Assembly (NCBI GenBank): GCA_021805485.1
Contig: JAJZFF010000145.1
Location: 1-9,745, forward strand
DNA from: Pseudomonadota bacterium
GTDB lineage: Bacteria > Pseudomonadota > Alphaproteobacteria > Acetobacterales > Acetobacteraceae
Reading direction: 5' to 3'
DNA length: 9,745 bases
The notes under the pieces are model-generated. The model saw only the letters and a program-made list of their open reading frames with translations. It was not told where the DNA came from and made no database searches. Positions 7,459 to 9,745 of the stretch are shown in pieces. Position 1 is the stretch's first letter, and each line of letters starts with the position of its first letter. The position numbers and the translations under genes are program-made.

Positions 7459-7880
7459 CAGCCGACGATGTCGATGCCGGCGAAGAAGAACGCGATCTCG
7501 CCGGCGGCGTTCTCGGCGCTGTCGGAGCCATGCACGGAATTGGCCTCGATGCTTTCGGCGAACTCGGCGCGGATCGTGCCCGGGGCGGCCTTCTTTGGGT
7601 CGGTCGCGCCCATGATCTCGCGGTTGCGCGCCACCGCGTTCTCGCCTTCCAGCACCTGGGCGACCACCGGACCCGAGGTCATGAAGGCGACGAGGTCGTT
7701 GAAGAAGCCGCGCTCGCGATGCACGGCATAGAAGCTCTCGGCCTGGCCGCGGGTCAGATGCAGACGCCTCTGCGCCACGATCCGCAGCCCCTGCGCCTCG
7801 AAGATGGCATTGATTCGCCCGGTGAGATTGCGTCGGGTGGCGTCGGGCTTGATGATCGACAGCGTACGCTCGGTGGCCAT
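7458..7880 (-). CDS. ndk: Nucleoside diphosphate kinase
   Basis: 140 residues, the usual bacterial length. Ndk transfers the gamma phosphate of ATP to other (d)NDPs through a phosphohistidine and balances nucleotide pools in the cytosol. The N-terminus carries T-L-S-I-I-K-P-D-A, the nucleotide-site K11-P-D motif. The catalytic histidine is H117 in N-S-V-H-G-S-D-S, and R-G-F-F-N-D-L-V and M-G-A-T-D-P are conserved family segments. The frame is open further upstream to 7988, but the ATG at 7880 is chosen because the conserved protein begins there and GAGG (read from 7889 to 7886) lies five nt before it; upstream sequence would run into the palindromes. The gene is divergent from the ABC-F gene, with 244 bp between the two starts, and convergent with tRNA-Gln. 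Confidence 0.97.
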   Translation of the reverse strand: MATERTLSIIKPDATRRNLTGRINAIFEAQGLRIVAQRRLHLTRGQAESFYAVHRERGFFNDLVAFMTSGPVVAQVLEGENAVARNREIMGATDPKKAAPGTIRAEFAESIEANSVHGSDSAENAAGEIAFFFAGIDIVG

Positions 7881-7928
7881 TGGAACCTCGGGAAGGACGT
7901 GTGGCGGGGGGATAGGGTCCCGGCGGCT

Positions 7929-7981
7929 CCAGAGCACCGTCCGATCGGATCGAATCATCCGATCGGACGGTCGTGCTCTGG
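7929..7981. repeat. Imperfect palindrome 1, AGAGCA-type intergenic hairpin
   Basis: Outer arms are CCAGAGCAC (7929-7937) and GTGCTCTGG (7973-7981). Inner arms are CGTCCGATCGGAT (7938-7950) and its exact complement at 7957-7969. A 3-nt bulge, GTC at 7970-7972, interrupts only the right arm, giving 22 paired bases. The loop CGAATC (7951-7956) contains GAATC, a GANTC site of the kind methylated by CcrM in many alphaproteobacteria. It lies in the divergent region between ndk and the ABC-F gene, so it is not a terminator for either. It resembles dispersed intergenic palindromes of alphaproteobacteria; copy number cannot be seen here. Confidence 0.85.
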
Positions 7982-7993
7982 AAACCATAAGAA

Positions 7994-8058
7994 CTAGAGC
8001 AACTTCGCCCGGTCAGACTGATCGCGGGGCGGATCAGTCCGGCCGGGCGTTGCTCTAG
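7994..8058. repeat. Imperfect palindrome 2, AGAGCA-type intergenic hairpin
   Basis: Outer arms are CTAGAGCAAC (7994-8003) and GTTGCTCTAG (8049-8058). Middle arms are GCCCGG (8007-8012) and CCGGGC (8043-8048). Inner arms are GACTGATC (8016-8023) and GATCAGTC (8032-8039), with loop GCGGGGCG. A 3-nt bulge, TTC at 8004-8006, lies on the left arm just inside the outer stem, and a small internal loop pairs TCA against CGG. It starts 12 nt after palindrome 1 and shares its AGAGCA outer stem, but with the bulge in the opposite arm. The right arm supplies the in-frame TAG (8056-8058) that bounds the ABC-F frame upstream. Confidence 0.85.
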
Positions 8059-8124
8059 ACGATCGGGTGCGGCGCGGCAAGCCCGGCTTCCCGTGGCGCG
8101 CGGTTCGCTCTACATCCCCGCGCC

Positions 8125-9745
<1,621 letters not shown>

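Noticed and set aside
7909..7937. Possible ndk promoter on the minus strand (TATCCC as -10, GTGCTC within the palindrome arm as -35)
   Set aside because: The -10 matches only three of six bases and the -35 is poorer still, so it is not listed as a feature.
7881..7988. Longer ndk start
   Set aside because: The added residues derive partly from palindrome 1 and precede the conserved N-terminus; a Shine-Dalgarno supports ATG 7880.
7929..8058. Palindromes as rho-independent terminators
   Set aside because: They lie between divergent gene starts, have no T tract, and neither neighbouring gene ends there.

Overview
The window is very GC-rich, with strong G/C preference at third codon positions. 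Its gene content points to an alphaproteobacterium, probably of the Acetobacteraceae/Rhodospirillales type. That placement is inference from composition, the style of the encoded proteins, the MEP-pathway gene and the GAGCA-type intergenic palindromes; no marker here settles the genus.

Layout. (1) Positions 2-424 hold the C-terminal end of an MBL-fold hydrolase. (2) Positions 480-6328 form a tightly packed plus-strand group: a TPR lipoprotein resembling LbcA, ispE (isoprenoid synthesis), cysD (sulfate activation) and a 778-residue protein with a GT2-like C-terminal domain. Gaps are 32 nt, a 4-nt overlap and 10 nt, so co-transcription is likely. (3) galE lies on the minus strand at 6313-7308; its 3' end overlaps the GT2-like gene by 16 bp. 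(4) A tRNA-Gln(TTG) gene, 7368-7442, diverges from galE and converges with ndk, with a GC hairpin between tRNA and ndk. (5) ndk is on the minus strand at 7458-7880. (6) The 244-bp divergent region between ndk and the next gene holds two related imperfect palindromes, 7929-7981 and 7994-8058. (7) A YheS-like ABC-F ATPase starts at 8125 and runs off the window.

How the genes fit together. Most are housekeeping: isoprenoid precursor synthesis, nucleotide balance, ribosome-associated ABC-F, glutamine tRNA. Three could share a cell-surface theme: cysD makes activated sulfate, the GT2-like protein looks glycan-related, and galE supplies UDP-galactose. cysD has no cysN partner beside it, and the GT2-like protein lacks an obvious DxD motif and carries three diverged N-terminal modules. 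The most distinctive non-coding signal is the pair of palindromes. They share an AGAGCA outer stem and a 3-nt bulge at the same place, in opposite orientation, like a REP/BIME-type pair. No clearly new defence or mobile system is visible.
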